Shown here: positions 5,617-6,386 of the stretch, one piece after another
Numbering within the stretch: the stretch's first letter is position 1
Layout: each line of letters starts with the position of its first letter
The notes under the pieces: model-generated
What the model saw: only the letters and a program-made list of their open reading frames with translations
Told to the model about the DNA's origin: nothing
The model's database searches: none
Assembly (NCBI GenBank): GCA_036567205.1
Contig: DATCVA010000194.1
Coordinates: 1 to 6,386 of the forward strand
Length of the DNA: 6,386 nt
Reading direction: 5' to 3'
DNA from: DATCVA01 sp036567205
GTDB lineage: Bacteria > Pseudomonadota > Gammaproteobacteria > Burkholderiales > Burkholderiaceae_B
Program-made: the position numbers and the translations under genes

Positions 5617-6386
5617 TTAAGCTGTCCCACCCACCGTCAGCCCTTCCATGCGGACAGTGGGCATACCTACACCGACGGGCACGCTTTGGCCTTCTTTGCC
5701 GCAAGTGCCCACCCCCGAGTCGAGCTGCATATCGTTGCCGATCATACTGACCCGCGTCATGGCATCGGGCCCGTTGCCGATCAGTGTTGCGCCTTTAACC
5801 GGATAAGTGACCTTCCCGTTTTCGATCATGTAAGCCTCGGAAGCCGAAAATACGAATTTTCCGCTGGTAATATCGACTTGTCCGCCGCCAAAATTGACGG
5901 CATACAAACCTTTCTTGACCGACGCAATAATTTCGGCAGGCGCTTGATTGCCTGCCAGCATATAGGTATTGGTCATGCGCGGCATCGGCAAATGGGCGAA
6001 TGATTCGCGCCGGCCATTACCGGTAACTGCCGTCTTCATAAGCCGGGCATTCAAGGAATCTTGCATATAACCCTTCAAGATTCCATCTTCGATAAGCACA
6101 TTGCGCTGCGTAGGATTGCCTTCGTCGTCAATGTTCAACGAACCGCGACGATCGGCCAGCGTGCCGTCATCAACCACGGTAACGCCCTTCGAAGCCACGC
6201 GCTCGCCAATACGGCCCGCAAAAACGCTGGAGCCTTTGCGATTAAAGTCGCCCTCAAGGCCATGGCCTACAGCCTCGTGCAGCAAAATACCGGGCCAGCC
6301 CGACCCCAGCACCACCGTCATCTCGCCGGCGGGCGCGGGGCGCGCTTCCAGGTTCACCATGGCTTCGTGCACGGCGCGTTCCACAT
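5617..6386 (-). CDS. tldD: Metalloprotease TldD, C-terminal half (partial)
   Basis: The last 256 or so residues of TldD, the zinc subunit of the cytoplasmic TldD/TldE (PmbA) protease that trims unfolded peptides and processes some modified-peptide precursors such as microcin B17. The frame is open through the window edge; the GTG at 6384 is an internal valine codon, and about the first 220-230 residues lie outside. The zinc motif HEAVGHGLEGD is at residues 36-46 of the visible part (H36, E37, H41), and the conserved GVGTCGKEGQ near the end carries C228, which fits the third metal ligand known in E. coli TldD. The GSGWPGILLHEAVGH and MPTVRMEGLTVGGTA segments are typical of the family. It is transcribed toward the ect operon but ends at its own terminator. 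It is a housekeeping neighbour with no visible link to ectoine metabolism, and the visible part is intact. Confidence 0.96.
   Translation of the reverse strand, partial: VERAVHEAMVNLEARPAPAGEMTVVLGSGWPGILLHEAVGHGLEGDFNRKGSSVFAGRIGERVASKGVTVVDDGTLADRRGSLNIDDEGNPTQRNVLIEDGILKGYMQDSLNARLMKTAVTGNGRRESFAHLPMPRMTNTYMLAGNQAPAEIIASVKKGLYAVNFGGGQVDITSGKFVFSASEAYMIENGKVTYPVKGATLIGNGPDAMTRVSMIGNDMQLDSGVGTCGKEGQSVPVGVGMPTVRMEGLTVGGTA

Noticed and set aside
5427..6003. Plus-strand frames starting at 5427 and 5473 in the ectR-tldD gap.
   Set aside because: Both run through the terminator hairpin and antisense into tldD and lack recognisable domains. Only the ATG at 5445 has an SD-like GGAGG, at a poor 11-nt distance.

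Overview
The window holds an ectoine/5-hydroxyectoine (compatible solute) locus. Biosynthesis is on the minus strand, and the end of a matching uptake operon converges on it from the plus strand. The gene content, moderate GC, overlapping start/stop codons and a downstream tldD suggest a proteobacterium, most likely a betaproteobacterium of the Alcaligenaceae type (Bordetella/Pusillimonas-like). That placement is recall of typical gene sets, not a search result.

Layout. Positions 1-1237 (+) carry the 3' part of an ABC permease gene (ehuD) and a complete ATPase gene (ehuA) joined by an ATGA overlap. Positions 1238-1407 are a convergent intergenic region with several inverted repeats. Positions 5258 down to 1408 (-) carry ectR-ectA-ectB-ectC-ectD in transcription order. 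Positions 5259-5616 are an intergenic region holding a near-consensus sigma-70 promoter for the ect operon, a candidate EctR operator over its -10/start region, a possible back-to-back plus-strand promoter, and a strong hairpin terminator for tldD. Positions 5617-6386 (-) are the C-terminal half of tldD.

How the genes work together. EctB converts aspartate semialdehyde to 2,4-diaminobutyrate, EctA acetylates it, EctC cyclises it to ectoine and EctD hydroxylates that to 5-hydroxyectoine. EctR, a MarR-type regulator encoded first in the same operon, probably represses its own promoter. The Ehu transporter would import the same solutes from outside or recover leaked product. No dedicated aspartokinase gene (ask_ect) lies between ectD and ehuA, so precursor supply probably depends on a gene elsewhere.

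The families are well known and no new system is evident. The points most worth checking are the ectR promoter/operator architecture, the TTG start of ectA inside the ectR stop codon, and the possible small transcript in the ectR-tldD gap. No tRNA, rRNA, CRISPR array, insertion sequence or attachment site was seen.
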